Both the position numbers and the translations under genes were made by a program. The notes under the pieces were generated by a model. That model did no database searches and had not been told where the DNA came from. It saw only the letters and a list, made by a program, of their open reading frames with translations. Shown here one piece after another: positions 26,245-35,330 of a stretch of 64,000 nucleotides of DNA. Source of the stretch: Rhodocyclaceae bacterium (GTDB lineage Bacteria; Pseudomonadota; Gammaproteobacteria; Burkholderiales; Rhodocyclaceae); assembly GCA_020445765.1 (NCBI GenBank), contig JAGRFY010000022.1, positions 1-64,000 of the forward strand, given 5' to 3'. Numbering within the stretch: position 1 is the first letter of the stretch; each line of letters begins with the position of its first letter.

Positions 26245-26708
26245 CAGTCGGACAGCGCGCCTTCGATCACCAGCAGTCGGCGCTTGCGCACCAGTCCCCC
26301 GGCGTATCCGCGCAGCGCGCCATCGCTGCCGAGCACCCGGTGGCAAGGCACCAGCAGCAGGATCGGATTGGCCGCCAGCGCCGCGGCCACCGCCCGCACC
26401 GCGCGCGGCCGTCCGATCGACGCCGCCAGTTGGCGGTAGCTGCAGGTGGTGCCGCGGGCGATCGCCTGCGCGGCTTGCCACACCACATTCTGGAACGGAC
26501 TCCCCCGTGGCCAGTCGATCGCGCCGGCCTCCAGCTCGCCATCGGCGAACCAACGATCCATCAGGGCCTGCACGCGGTCGTCGCCGACCGCCGCAGCGTC
26601 CGTGTCGTCGCCAAAGCGCAGACCGACGATCCGCCCCCGACGATCGACGCGCACGTCGAGCTCGCCCAGCAGCGAGCGCGCGCGCACGCGACGCCAGTCA
26701 TCACTCAT
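26244..26708 (-). CDS. ogt: Methylated-DNA--protein-cysteine methyltransferase
   Basis: 154-aa suicide enzyme that transfers methyl groups from O6-methylguanine or O4-methylthymine to its own Cys. The active-site motif is VPCHRVLGSDGALRGYAGG. The helix-turn-helix stretch FQNVVWQAAQAIARG with the DNA-intercalating Arg region precedes it. It overlaps the Ada/AlkA fusion gene by 8 bases, giving an alkylation-repair pair in one transcript. The start MSDDWRRV is chosen to match family length. Confidence 0.93.
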   Translation of the reverse strand: MSDDWRRVRARSLLGELDVRVDRRGRIVGLRFGDDTDAAAVGDDRVQALMDRWFADGELEAGAIDWPRGSPFQNVVWQAAQAIARGTTCSYRQLAASIGRPRAVRAVAAALAANPILLLVPCHRVLGSDGALRGYAGGLVRKRRLLVIEGALSD

Positions 26709-28161
26709 CGCCACCCTCCTGTTGCATCCACAAGTGCAGCACTGCGTAAGAACGCCAAGGCCGCCACGCTGCCATCCGTTGTCGGACGGCGCTGCGCGAA
26801 TCCTCGCCGAGTGCCCGGTGCACCCCGACGTCACCCTCCGGCAGCGCGTCCGGCCACGAGGCCGCGCGCATCAGGATGTAATCGGCGGTCCACGGCCCGA
26901 TACCGGGCAGCGCCAGCAGGCGCGCCCGGGTCGCGGCCACCGGCGCCATGCCATCGAGGTCCAGGGTACCGTCGCCGATCGCCGTGGCCAGCGCCACCAG
27001 GGCCCGCGCCCTGGCCGGCATGATGCCGAGCCCGGCAAAGGCTTCGGGCGCCAGTCCGGCAACCGCCGCGGCCTCGGGGAAGGCGCGCCTGAGTTGCGGC
27101 CAGGGCGTATCGACCGCTTGCCCGAAACGTTCGACCAAGCGCGCTGCCAGCGTGCGTGCGGCGGCGACGCTGATCTGCTGCCCGAGAATCGCACGCACGC
27201 CGATCTCGAATCCGTCCACAGCGCCAGGTACCCGCAAGCCCGGCCTCGTCGCGGCCAGTTCGCCCAACACCGCCGCCACCTCGGCCGGATCGCAGGACAG
27301 ATCGAGCAGCCGGCGCAGCCGTGCGAGCACCGTCGCCACCGCCGGCAGCAGGTTCTCGTCCACGGTGACCACCAGTGTCGCCGAGTTCCGATCCGGACAC
27401 ACCGAAACCCAGCCGAACCGCAGCCGGCCACCGTGGGCCAGCCGCAGCACGCGGCGATAACTGGGATCGCCACGATCGTCGGCAACGTATTCGACACCGG
27501 GAATCGCGCGCCGCGCGAGAAAGCCGGTCAGCCGACGCCAATCGAGCGGCGGCCGGAAGCCGAGGCGAAACCGGACCTCGCCGTCGTCGCCGGTTCGCGG
27601 CGCGCGGCGGCGCAAGGCGCCGGGCGCCTGTCCGTAGCTCTGCGCAAAGCGGCGATTGAAGCTGCGCAGGCTGCCGAAGCCCGACGCCAGCGCGACCTCG
27701 CCGATCGGCATCGCCGATTCGGTCAGCAGTCGCCGTGCCAGTTGCAGCCGCCGACTGGTGCGATAGGCCAGCGGCGTCACGCCGAATTCTTCGGCGAACA
27801 GGCGGCGCAGATGACGCTCGCTGACCCCGATGCGATCGGCCAGCAGCCGCATCGGCGCGTCTTCGGCCAGCTCGCGTTCGATCCGCTCGGCGGCCGCGCG
27901 GGCGAGGCGCGCGCCGGCATCGATCGGGGCGGTGCCCGGCGCATGCTCCGGCCGGCAGCGCAGGCAAGGACGAAAGCCCGCATGCTCGGCCGCTTCGGCA
28001 CTGACGAAGTAGTTGCAGTTCTCGCGCTTCGGCGTGCGAACCCGGCAGATCGGCCGACAGTAGATGCCGGTGCTGCGCACGCCGACGAAGAATCGTCCGT
28101 CGAAGCGCAGGTCGCGGCTCAACAGGGCCTGATAGCAGATGTCCGGGGATGGCAGCTTCAT
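26701..28161 (-). CDS. Ada-AraC-AlkA fusion: methylation sensor/regulator with DNA-3-methyladenine glycosylase
   Basis: 486-aa fusion. Residues 1-75 form the Ada zinc domain with YCRPIC and PCLRC Cys, where Cys methylation by DNA phosphotriesters activates the protein. Residues 85-190 are two AraC helix-turn-helix motifs. Residues 200-310 are AlkA N-terminal. Residues 315-475 are HhH-GPD with LPGIGPWTADYILMR and the catalytic Asp in EGDVGVHRA. It can thus sense alkylation and excise alkylated bases. The start MKLPSPDICYQ agrees with relatives. It heads a minus-strand gene chain with ogt. Confidence 0.93.
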   Translation of the reverse strand: MKLPSPDICYQALLSRDLRFDGRFFVGVRSTGIYCRPICRVRTPKRENCNYFVSAEAAEHAGFRPCLRCRPEHAPGTAPIDAGARLARAAAERIERELAEDAPMRLLADRIGVSERHLRRLFAEEFGVTPLAYRTSRRLQLARRLLTESAMPIGEVALASGFGSLRSFNRRFAQSYGQAPGALRRRAPRTGDDGEVRFRLGFRPPLDWRRLTGFLARRAIPGVEYVADDRGDPSYRRVLRLAHGGRLRFGWVSVCPDRNSATLVVTVDENLLPAVATVLARLRRLLDLSCDPAEVAAVLGELAATRPGLRVPGAVDGFEIGVRAILGQQISVAAARTLAARLVERFGQAVDTPWPQLRRAFPEAAAVAGLAPEAFAGLGIMPARARALVALATAIGDGTLDLDGMAPVAATRARLLALPGIGPWTADYILMRAASWPDALPEGDVGVHRALGEDSRSAVRQRMAAWRPWRSYAVLHLWMQQEGGDE

Positions 28162-28308
28162 GGATCGATTATCGCGCCGGCGAGCCGCGCGCGCTGGCCG
28201 AATGCGGACACATAATTCCACCCCGGGCGGTCCGCACTGCGCCGACCGCCATGCAGATCGACTGCTTCCCGGTGCTAGAATCCGGAATCCGATTCGGTGG
28301 AAGATTCG

Positions 28309-29157
28309 ATGATCATCGGTGAGCAGTTACGGGTCGAAATCCAGCGCAACGTGGCCGCGGCCCTGGCCGAGGACATCGGCACCGGCGATCTGACGGCGCA
28401 TCTGATCCCGGACTCGGTCCAGGCCCGCGGGCGGGTGATCACCCGCGAGAACGCGATCCTGTGCGGCAGCGCCTGGTTCGACGCCGCATTCGCGGCGCTG
28501 CAGCCCAACGCGCTGGTCACCTGGCACGCGGCGGACGGCGACCGCCTCGAAGCCGGCCAGCCGATCTGCGACATCATCGCCACTGCCCGCAGCCTGCTCA
28601 CCGCCGAACGCACCGGCCTCAATTTCCTGCAGCTGCTGTCGGCCACCGCGACGCTGACGCGAAACTACGTCGATGCGGTCGCCGGCACGCGGGCGAGCAT
28701 CGTCGATACCCGCAAGACCCTGCCCGGCCTTCGCCTCGCCCAGAAGTACGCGGTACTGGTCGGTGGTGGCGTCAACCACCGCATCGGTCTCTACGACGGC
28801 ATCCTGATCAAGGAAAACCACATCATTTCGGCTGGCGGCGTGCGCGAAGTGCTCGGCACCGCGCGCCGCATCGCCTCCGGCAACGCCTTCATCGAGATCG
28901 AGGTCGAGTCGCTCGCCCAGCTGCGCGAAGCGCTCGACGCCGGCGCCAGGATGGTGTTGCTCGACAACATGAATCTCGACCAGATGCGCGAGGCCGTGCA
29001 GATCAATGGCGGACGCGCCGAACTCGAGGCCTCCGGCGGGGTCAGCCTGGACATGGTTAGGGAAATCGCCGAAACCGGCGTCGACCGGATCTCGATTGGC
29101 GGCCTGACCAAGAACGTGCGGGCGATCGATCTGTCGCTGCGTCATATCGAGGAATGA
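28309..29157 (+). CDS. nadC: Nicotinate-nucleotide pyrophosphorylase (quinolinate phosphoribosyltransferase)
   Basis: 282-aa NadC that converts quinolinate and PRPP to nicotinate mononucleotide in de novo NAD synthesis. Motifs include DIGTGDLTA, TRKTLPGLRLAQKYAVLVGGG with the substrate Arg and Lys, and HRIGLYDGILIKENH. The C-terminal half is a TIM-like barrel with VLLDNMNLDQ and EASGGVSL. The start MIIGEQL has GGTGGAAG at the right distance; a GTG four codons earlier is less likely. It is divergent from the Ada/AlkA gene. Confidence 0.95.
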   Translation: MIIGEQLRVEIQRNVAAALAEDIGTGDLTAHLIPDSVQARGRVITRENAILCGSAWFDAAFAALQPNALVTWHAADGDRLEAGQPICDIIATARSLLTAERTGLNFLQLLSATATLTRNYVDAVAGTRASIVDTRKTLPGLRLAQKYAVLVGGGVNHRIGLYDGILIKENHIISAGGVREVLGTARRIASGNAFIEIEVESLAQLREALDAGARMVLLDNMNLDQMREAVQINGGRAELEASGGVSLDMVREIAETGVDRISIGGLTKNVRAIDLSLRHIEE

Positions 29158-29200
29158 AGAGAATGGGCTGGCACCGCCCAATCCGACCGGGAGTCTGACG

Positions 29201-29338
29201 ATGCTGTTTACCCTGTACTACATCCTCGCCGTCGTCGTCCTGGTCCTGCATTTCACCGGCTTCCTCGAGCGTCGCCGTCTCGAATGGCTGCTCTACGTCG
29301 TCGCGGTCACGGTGTTTCCGGCGGTGCTGTATCTCTAG
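29201..29338 (+). CDS. Small two-helix membrane protein
   Basis: A 45-residue frame with GGGAG eight bases before its ATG. Two hydrophobic segments (LFTLYYILAVVVLVLHFTGF and WLLYVVAVTVFPAVLYL) flank a charged turn, LERRRLE, which fits a membrane hairpin. It starts 43 bases after nadC and could be co-transcribed with it. I do not recognise the family. The ribosome site and regular helix-turn-helix layout support it as real. Confidence 0.6.
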   Translation: MLFTLYYILAVVVLVLHFTGFLERRRLEWLLYVVAVTVFPAVLYL

Positions 29339-29573
29339 GTTGTCCGGCCGGAACACGCCGACCGCCATGCCGGGCGGCATGCAACATCGCTACCGCTAGA
29401 CCAGCGCCACGGCGTCGCCGATCGCGCAGTTGTTCCAGCTGGGGCGCGGCCGGAGTCGCCGCGTCCTGCCAGTTCACGATGGATGCCGGGTGTTCGGTTG
29501 GCGGCACCGGTGACGGGCGGACGAGCAGCGGCGCAATAGCGCGTGGTCGCGCGGGGAACGTCGAACCGGACTG
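29339..29573. other. Intergenic stretch without a recognised gene
   Basis: Between the small membrane ORF and the methyltransferase end on the other strand. It holds a short perfect hairpin, CATGCC/GGCATG with a 4-base loop (29366-29381), but no U-tract, and I see no coding signal on either strand. Confidence 0.5.
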
Positions 29574-30185
29574 CTAGCGCCGCCGGGCCACCAGGTCGAT
29601 CAGCGCGGAACGGCCATCGTGGCCGCTGCCTTCGTGAATCGCCTGCTCGTAGGCCCGCAGCGACAGGATCTCCATGTCGGCGAAGGCCTCGGCGAGCATC
29701 GACTCGGTGTACATGTGGCTCGGATCCGGCGGTCCGCCAGTGCCGTATTCCACCTGCTTCGGGGTGTAGCCGTGCAGCAGCAAGAGGCCGCCGGGTTTCA
29801 CCGCCGACCGCAGCCGCTCGAACAGCCGCGGCCGCTCGGCCGGCGTCGCGAACTGTACGAAGATCGCGACGACGGCGTCGTAGCGCGCTTCGGGCCAAGC
29901 CCAATCGAGCACGTCGGCGCGCTCGAACTCGACCTCGACGCCCAGGCGCCCGGCGAAGGCCACCGCCTTGGCGAGCGCCGCCGGTGCGAACTCCACGGCG
30001 TGCACGTGATGGCCGAGGGCGGCCAGCCAGACGCTGTTGCGGCCCTCGCCGTCGGCAACCGACAGCACCCGCGCCGCGGCTGGCAGGCGATGGGCCTCGG
30101 CCGCGAGGAAATGATTCGGTCGCTCGCCGAATACGAAGGTATCACCGGCGTCGGCAAAGCGCCGATTCCACATTTCCAGGCTCAT
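29574..30185 (-). CDS. SAM-dependent methyltransferase (TehB-like class I)
   Basis: 203-aa class I methyltransferase. The N-terminal MWNRRFADAGDTFVFGERPNHFL is common in TehB/SAM relatives. Motif I is ARVLSVADGEGRNSVWLA near residue 38, followed by the acidic VHAVEFAP and the GGLLLLHGYTP loop. The substrate is unknown. It begins 6 bases after the thrC stop and is likely the last gene of the alaA-hom-thrC transcript. Confidence 0.85.
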   Translation of the reverse strand: MSLEMWNRRFADAGDTFVFGERPNHFLAAEAHRLPAAARVLSVADGEGRNSVWLAALGHHVHAVEFAPAALAKAVAFAGRLGVEVEFERADVLDWAWPEARYDAVVAIFVQFATPAERPRLFERLRSAVKPGGLLLLHGYTPKQVEYGTGGPPDPSHMYTESMLAEAFADMEILSLRAYEQAIHEGSGHDGRSALIDLVARRR

Positions 30186-30191
30186 CGCGGC

Positions 30192-31625
30192 TCAGGCGCA
30201 GTGGCGTTCGATGAAGGCACGGACGGCGCCGACGTCGGCATCCATCACCTCGACCCGCTGCGGCAGCGATTCGATGTCGGCGAGATCGGCGGGGCGATCC
30301 GGCACCCGCCCCAGCGCCTCGCAGATGGTGTCCTCGAACTTGGCCGGCAGTGCCGTCTCCAGCACCAACATCGGAATGCCCGTCTGGCGGTGCTCGAGTG
30401 CCACCTTGAGGCCGTCGGCGGTGTGGGTGTCGATCACCACGCCCCAGGTGTCGAAGCAGTGGCGGATCGTCGCCAGCCGATCGGCGTGGGAACTCGCGCC
30501 GGAGGCAAAGCCGTACTCGTCGATGCAGGCCCAGTACGGCGAGCCCACCAGATCGAACGACGCACCCGATTCGACCCCGCTCCACAGTTCGCTGACCACC
30601 TGGCCGTCACGGCCGACCAGATCGAAGATGAAGCGTTCGAAATTCGACGCCTTCGAGATGTCCATCGACGGACTCGACGTGGCATGGGTCTCGGCCGTCG
30701 TGCGCGGTCGATAGGTACCGGTGCGGAAGAACTCGTCGAGCACGTCGTTCTCGTTGGTGGCAAGCACCAGGCGCTCGATCGGCAGCCCCATCATGCGCGC
30801 GATGTGGCCCGCGCAGATGTTGCCGAAGTTGCCCGACGGCACGGCGAAGGCGACCCGCTGGTCGTTGCTGCGGGTGGCCGCGAAGTAGCCCTTGAAGTAA
30901 TAGACGATCTGGGCCGCGACCCGGCCCCAGTTGATCGAGTTGACCGCGCCGATCTTGTGCCGGGCCTTGAACGCATGATCGTTCGAGACCGCCTTGACGA
31001 TGTCCTGGGCGTCGTCGAACATGCCGCGCACCGCGATGTTGAAGATGTTCGGATCCTGCAGCGAATACATCTGGGCGCGCTGGAACGCACTCATGCGCCC
31101 ATGCGGCGAGAGCATGAAGACCCGCACGTTGTGCTTGCCCCGCATCGCATACTCGGCCGCCGAGCCGGTGTCGCCGGAGGTCGCGCCGAGGATGTTGATC
31201 GAGTCGTGGCGTCGCTCCAGCACGTACTCGAACAGATTGCCGAGCAGTTGCATCGCCATGTCCTTGAAGGCCAGGGTCGGGCCGTTGGACAATGCCAGCA
31301 GACCGAGGCTGCCGTCGTCGAGCCAATGCACCGGCGTGATCTCCCGCGGGTCGTCGCCGGCGCGGGCATGACAATAGACTTCGGCGGTATAGGTGCGCCG
31401 GCAGATCTCGCGCAGGTCGTCCGACGGAATGTCGTCGATGAAGCGCGACAGGATCTGGTAGGCCAGTTCGTGATAGGGCAGCGACCGCCAGGCGTCGAGT
31501 TCGGCCGCACCGACGTGGGGATAGGATTCCGGCAGGTAGAGCCCGCCGTCGGGTGCCAGACCGCCGAGCAGGATGTCGCAGAAGGACTGCGCCGGCGCGC
31601 GCCCACGAGTGGAAATGTAACGCAT
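30192..31625 (-). CDS. thrC: Threonine synthase
   Basis: 477-aa PLP enzyme that converts O-phosphohomoserine to threonine. The N-terminus MRYISTRGRAPAQSF is typical of ThrC class I. The PLP Lys is in LAFKDMAMQLL near residue 120. GATSGDTGSAAEYAMRGK is the phosphate-binding loop, and VPSGNFGNICAGHIARMMGLP follows. It lies 61 bases downstream of hom, giving the usual hom-thrC order. No attenuator leader is visible in that gap. Confidence 0.96.
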   Translation of the reverse strand: MRYISTRGRAPAQSFCDILLGGLAPDGGLYLPESYPHVGAAELDAWRSLPYHELAYQILSRFIDDIPSDDLREICRRTYTAEVYCHARAGDDPREITPVHWLDDGSLGLLALSNGPTLAFKDMAMQLLGNLFEYVLERRHDSINILGATSGDTGSAAEYAMRGKHNVRVFMLSPHGRMSAFQRAQMYSLQDPNIFNIAVRGMFDDAQDIVKAVSNDHAFKARHKIGAVNSINWGRVAAQIVYYFKGYFAATRSNDQRVAFAVPSGNFGNICAGHIARMMGLPIERLVLATNENDVLDEFFRTGTYRPRTTAETHATSSPSMDISKASNFERFIFDLVGRDGQVVSELWSGVESGASFDLVGSPYWACIDEYGFASGASSHADRLATIRHCFDTWGVVIDTHTADGLKVALEHRQTGIPMLVLETALPAKFEDTICEALGRVPDRPADLADIESLPQRVEVMDADVGAVRAFIERHCA

Positions 31626-31686
31626 CGGGATGTTCCGTCGAGTCGGGCGTGCCGGCCGGCGATGCCGGCGGCGCGCCCGCGGGTTG

Positions 31687-33000
31687 TCACTTGTCCAGGT
31701 CTTCGAGTCGCAGTCGGGTCAGCGCCCCGACCACCACCGGCAACTGCTCGATCTTGGCGACCGCGGCATTGACCTGGCGCTCGATCGTGCGGTGGGTCAG
31801 GATGATGATGTCGGTCTGGTCCTCGCCCTCGTCCGGCTCGCGTTGCAGCATGGCGTCGATCGAGATCTCGTTGTCCGCCAGGATGCGGGTGATGTCGGCC
31901 AGCGCACCGGGCTGGTCGGCCACGCGCATGCGCAGGTAATAGGCAGTCTCGGCCTCATCGATCGGCAGTACCGGCAGATCGACCATCTGGTCCGGCTGGA
32001 ACGCCAGGTGCGGTACCCGGTGCTCGGGATCCGCGGTATGCAGGCGGGTGACGTCCACCAGATCGGCAATCACCGCACTGCCGGTCGGCTCCGCGCCGGC
32101 GCCCTTGCCGTAGTAGAGGGTCGGGCCGACCGCGTCGCCGTGCACCAGCACCGCGTTCATCGCGCCTTCGACGTTGGCAATCAGGCGCCTGGCCGGGACC
32201 AGCGTCGGATGGACCCGCAGTTCGACACCGTGGCTGCGCCGCCGGGCGATGCCGAGCAGCTTGATGCGATAGCCGAGCTGCTCGGCGTAGTTGATGTCGG
32301 ACGATTCGAGGCCGACGATGCCCTCGACGTGGCACTTGTCGAACTGCACCGGGATGCCGAACGCGATCGAAGCCATCAGCGTGGCCTTGTGGGCGGCATC
32401 GAAACCACCGATGTCGGTGGTCGGATCGGCTTCGGCGTAGCCGAGCGCCTGGGCCTCCTTCAGCACATCGGCGAACGGCAGCCCCTTGTCGCGCATCTCC
32501 GACAGGATGTAGTTGGTGGTGCCGTTGATGATGCCGGCGACCCAGTCGATGCGGTTGGCGGACAGGCCCTCGCGCAGTGCCTTGATGATCGGGATGCCAC
32601 CGGCGACGGCGGCTTCGAAGGCCACCATCACGCCCTTCTTCTGGGCAGCCTCGAAGATCTCGCTGCCATGCACGGCGAGCAGAGCCTTGTTGGCGGTGAC
32701 CACGTGCTTGCCGTTTTCGATCGCCTTCAGCACCAGTTCCTTGGCCACCGTGTAGCCGCCGATCAGCTCGATGACGATGTCGATATCCGGATCCGACACC
32801 ACCGCGAAGGCGTCGTCGGTGATTGCCGTACCCTCGCCGGCGACGCGGCGCGCCAGTTCGAGGTCCCGGTCGGCCACGCGCGTGATGCGGATCGGCCGGC
32901 CGGCGCGACGGGTGATCTCCTCCTCGTTGCGCTTCAGCACAGTGAAGGTACCGCCACCGACGGTACCGATTCCCAGCAGACCCACGTTGATCGGTTTCAT
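31687..33000 (-). CDS. hom: Homoserine dehydrogenase
   Basis: 437-aa NAD(P)-dependent enzyme that reduces aspartate semialdehyde to homoserine, the branch point to threonine and methionine. The Rossmann motif LLGIGTVGGGT is at residues 9-19. The catalytic segment is GIINGTTNYILSEM with AEADPTTDIGGFDAAHK. A C-terminal ACT domain (residues about 350-437) likely gives threonine feedback. The start shares ATGA with the GNAT gene stop. Confidence 0.96.
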   Translation of the reverse strand: MKPINVGLLGIGTVGGGTFTVLKRNEEEITRRAGRPIRITRVADRDLELARRVAGEGTAITDDAFAVVSDPDIDIVIELIGGYTVAKELVLKAIENGKHVVTANKALLAVHGSEIFEAAQKKGVMVAFEAAVAGGIPIIKALREGLSANRIDWVAGIINGTTNYILSEMRDKGLPFADVLKEAQALGYAEADPTTDIGGFDAAHKATLMASIAFGIPVQFDKCHVEGIVGLESSDINYAEQLGYRIKLLGIARRRSHGVELRVHPTLVPARRLIANVEGAMNAVLVHGDAVGPTLYYGKGAGAEPTGSAVIADLVDVTRLHTADPEHRVPHLAFQPDQMVDLPVLPIDEAETAYYLRMRVADQPGALADITRILADNEISIDAMLQREPDEGEDQTDIIILTHRTIERQVNAAVAKIEQLPVVVGALTRLRLEDLDK

Positions 33001-33449
33001 ACGAGCTTCTTCCTGAAGGAAAAGGAGGGGATCGCGAACCCCTCACGGAAATAGAAGGCATGCGCCCGCTCGCGCTGGACTCCGGATTCCAGCGCCAGCA
33101 TCGCGCAGCCGATGCGACGTCCCTCGCCCGCCAGCCAGCCGAGCAGGAACTTGCCGACGCCCCTGCCGCGCAGGGCTTCGTCGGTCACCAGGTCGTCCAC
33201 ATGAAGGCGACGCCCCTCGTAGGTGTTCTCGACGACCCGCCACAGCGCCAGGCCGGCGACGCGATCAGCGAGCACCGCCGCGGTCAGCCGTGCCCCGGCC
33301 GCGCAGATCGCCTCGATGCGGCCGACGTAGTCGTCGGGCAATTGCGGTCGCAGCTGACGGTGTACCGCTTCGGCCGTCGAAACAAGGCCGGGCGCGACGA
33401 AGCGTCCGGCCTGATCGGTCAGCGCGACCGCCTGCAAGTCAGCCGGCAT
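32997..33449 (-). CDS. GNAT family N-acetyltransferase
   Basis: 150-aa acetyltransferase. The acetyl-CoA loop is VTDEALRGRGVGKFLLGWL (RGxGxG/A motif) near residue 95, with ALESGVQRERAHAFYFREGF at the C-terminus as in aminoglycoside-like GNATs. The substrate is unknown. It sits between alaA and hom, overlapping both (11 and 4 bases), so it belongs to the amino-acid operon. The start MPADLQAVAL avoids a long unlikely extension inside alaA. Confidence 0.85.
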   Translation of the reverse strand: MPADLQAVALTDQAGRFVAPGLVSTAEAVHRQLRPQLPDDYVGRIEAICAAGARLTAAVLADRVAGLALWRVVENTYEGRRLHVDDLVTDEALRGRGVGKFLLGWLAGEGRRIGCAMLALESGVQRERAHAFYFREGFAIPSFSFRKKLV

Positions 33450-34668
33450 GGCGTTTGCGATAGTGTCCGAGGAATCGTTCGATCCGTCCCATCGCCTCGC
33501 GCAGGTCGTCCTCATGGGGGAGGAAGACGACGCGGAAGTGATCCGGATGCGGCCAGTTGAAGCCACTGCCCTGCACCACCAGCACCTTTTCCTCCTCGAG
33601 CAGATCGAGAATGAACTTCTGGTCGTCGCGGATCGGGTAGCGCTTTGGGTCGAGCTTCGGAAAGAGGTAGAGCGCCGCCTTGGGCTTGACGCAGCTGACC
33701 CCGGGGATCGCAGTCAGCATCTCCCAGGCGAGATTGCGCTGGCGGGTCAGCCGACCGTCCGGCGCGATCAGTTCCTCGATGCTCTGGTAGCCGCCCAGCG
33801 CCGTCTGGATCGCCCACTGGCCGGGCACGTTGGAACACAGCCGCATCGAGGCGAGGATGGTCAGGCCCTCGATGTAATCCTGGGCGTGGCGCTTCTCGCC
33901 GGACACCACCATCCAGCCGGCACGGTAGCCGCAGGCCCGGTAGTTCTTCGACAAGCCGTTCATCGTCACGAACAGCACGTCGCTGGCGAGCGAGGCGATC
34001 GAGGTATGGCTGGCGCCGTCGAACAGGGTCTTGTCGTAGATCTCGTCGGCGAAGATCACGAGGTTGTGCTGGCGCGCGATCTCGATCAGTTCGAGCAACA
34101 GCGCGTCCGGGTAGAGCGCACCGGTCGGGTTGTTCGGATTGATCACGACCAGCGCGCGGGTGTTGGGCGTGATCCGCGCGCGGATGTCGTCGAGGTCTGG
34201 CAGCCAGTCGGCCGCCTCGTCGCAGACGTAGTGCTGCGGCACCCCGCCGGACAGCGACACGGCAGCGGTCCACAACGGATAGTCGGGCGCCGGGATCAGC
34301 ACCTCGTCGCCGTTGTTGAGCAGCGCCTGCATGCACATCACGATCAGCTCCGAGACACCATTGCCGATGTAGATGTCGTCGATGCCGACGCCCGCGATCT
34401 TCTTCTGTTGCGTGTAGTGCATGATCGCCTTGCGCGCGGCGAACATGCCCTTGGATTCGGAATAGCCCGACGCCTCCCGCAAGTTGTGGATGACATCGAC
34501 GACGATCTCCTCCGGCGCCTCGAATCCGAACGGCGCGAGATTGCCGATGTTGAGCTTGACGATGCGGTGCCCTTCGTCCTCGAGCTGCTTCGCCCGGTTC
34601 AGTACCGGGCCGCGGATGTCATAGCAGACATTGGCGAGCTTGGCGGACTTGTGCAGTGCCGCCGGCAT
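33439..34668 (-). CDS. alaA: Alanine transaminase (AlaA-type PLP aminotransferase)
   Basis: 409-aa class I aminotransferase closely resembling E. coli AlaA, which makes alanine from pyruvate and glutamate. Seen are SAKLANVCYDIRGPVL at the start, YIGNGVSELIV, INPNNPTGALY, FADEIYDKTLF, and the PLP Lys in GLSKNYRACGYRAGW. The start MPAALHKSAKL gives family length, with GAGG about 11 bases upstream; an ATG 25 codons earlier has no ribosome site. It is first in a chain with GNAT, hom, thrC and the methyltransferase. Confidence 0.93.
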   Translation of the reverse strand: MPAALHKSAKLANVCYDIRGPVLNRAKQLEDEGHRIVKLNIGNLAPFGFEAPEEIVVDVIHNLREASGYSESKGMFAARKAIMHYTQQKKIAGVGIDDIYIGNGVSELIVMCMQALLNNGDEVLIPAPDYPLWTAAVSLSGGVPQHYVCDEAADWLPDLDDIRARITPNTRALVVINPNNPTGALYPDALLLELIEIARQHNLVIFADEIYDKTLFDGASHTSIASLASDVLFVTMNGLSKNYRACGYRAGWMVVSGEKRHAQDYIEGLTILASMRLCSNVPGQWAIQTALGGYQSIEELIAPDGRLTRQRNLAWEMLTAIPGVSCVKPKAALYLFPKLDPKRYPIRDDQKFILDLLEEEKVLVVQGSGFNWPHPDHFRVVFLPHEDDLREAMGRIERFLGHYRKRHAG

Positions 34669-34810
34669 CGCGCGCTCGGCCTCGCCCGAGGGCTTCTCGG
34701 TGGCGGATTGGCTGGCGATCGACAGTTCGGCTCTTCGGGTCATGGCAGCACCATACGGGGTGGCGTCCAGCCGCCGGCGGACGTCCAGTCGGCGGCGAAA
34801 GGACAAAGGA

Positions 34811-34816
34811 TATAAT
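34811..34816 (+). promoter_or_regulatory. Consensus -10 box upstream of the Mth938-domain gene
   Basis: A perfect TATAAT lies 44 bases before the ATG of the downstream gene in the alaA divergent region. No good -35 is seen 16-18 bases upstream, so it may need an activator or be a chance match. Confidence 0.4.
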
Positions 34817-34860
34817 GGTATTCAATCGCCCCAGCCCCCGCAATCGAGCCCCCCGCGCCC

Positions 34861-35238
34861 ATGAAACTTTTCCTCGACAAGAGCGATGATCTCAACACCT
34901 TCACCGGCTACGCGGACGATCACGTCACGATCAAGCAGGAGCGCTTCGAAGGCAATCTGATCGTGCTGCCCGCGGCGGTGCATCCCGACTGGGCGACCGG
35001 CGGCTTCGACGGCCTGACCGAGGACGACTTCGCGGCCCTGGCCGCACTCGGCGTCGAGATCGTGCTGATCGGCACCGGTCGCCGGCAGCGCTTCCCGGCG
35101 CCGGCCCTGATGCGCCCGCTGATGCTGGCGCGGATCGGATTCGAAGTGATGGATCTGGGCTCCGCCTGCCGGACCTTCAACATCCTCGTGAACGAAGGCC
35201 GCAGCGTCGCCGCTGCGCTGATCTTCGACCCGACCTGA
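34861..35238 (+). CDS. Mth938-like (DUF498) domain protein
   Basis: 125-aa single-domain protein of the Mth938/NDUFAF3 family. Typical segments are YADDHVTIKQERFEGNLIVLP near residue 18, VEIVLIGTGRRQRFP near residue 65, and GFEVMDLGSACRTFNILVNEGRSVAAALI at the C-terminus. The eukaryotic relative helps assemble respiratory complex I; the bacterial role is not settled. The gene precedes bcp on the same strand with about 90 bases between. Confidence 0.88.
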   Translation: MKLFLDKSDDLNTFTGYADDHVTIKQERFEGNLIVLPAAVHPDWATGGFDGLTEDDFAALAALGVEIVLIGTGRRQRFPAPALMRPLMLARIGFEVMDLGSACRTFNILVNEGRSVAAALIFDPT

Positions 35239-35330
35239 GCGCCAGCGGCGGATCGGGCCCAGACGACGTTGCCAGCGGCGCGGCGCTTGCGTACGCTCGG
35301 CATACACGCCATCGACAAGGAGAGCGCCTC

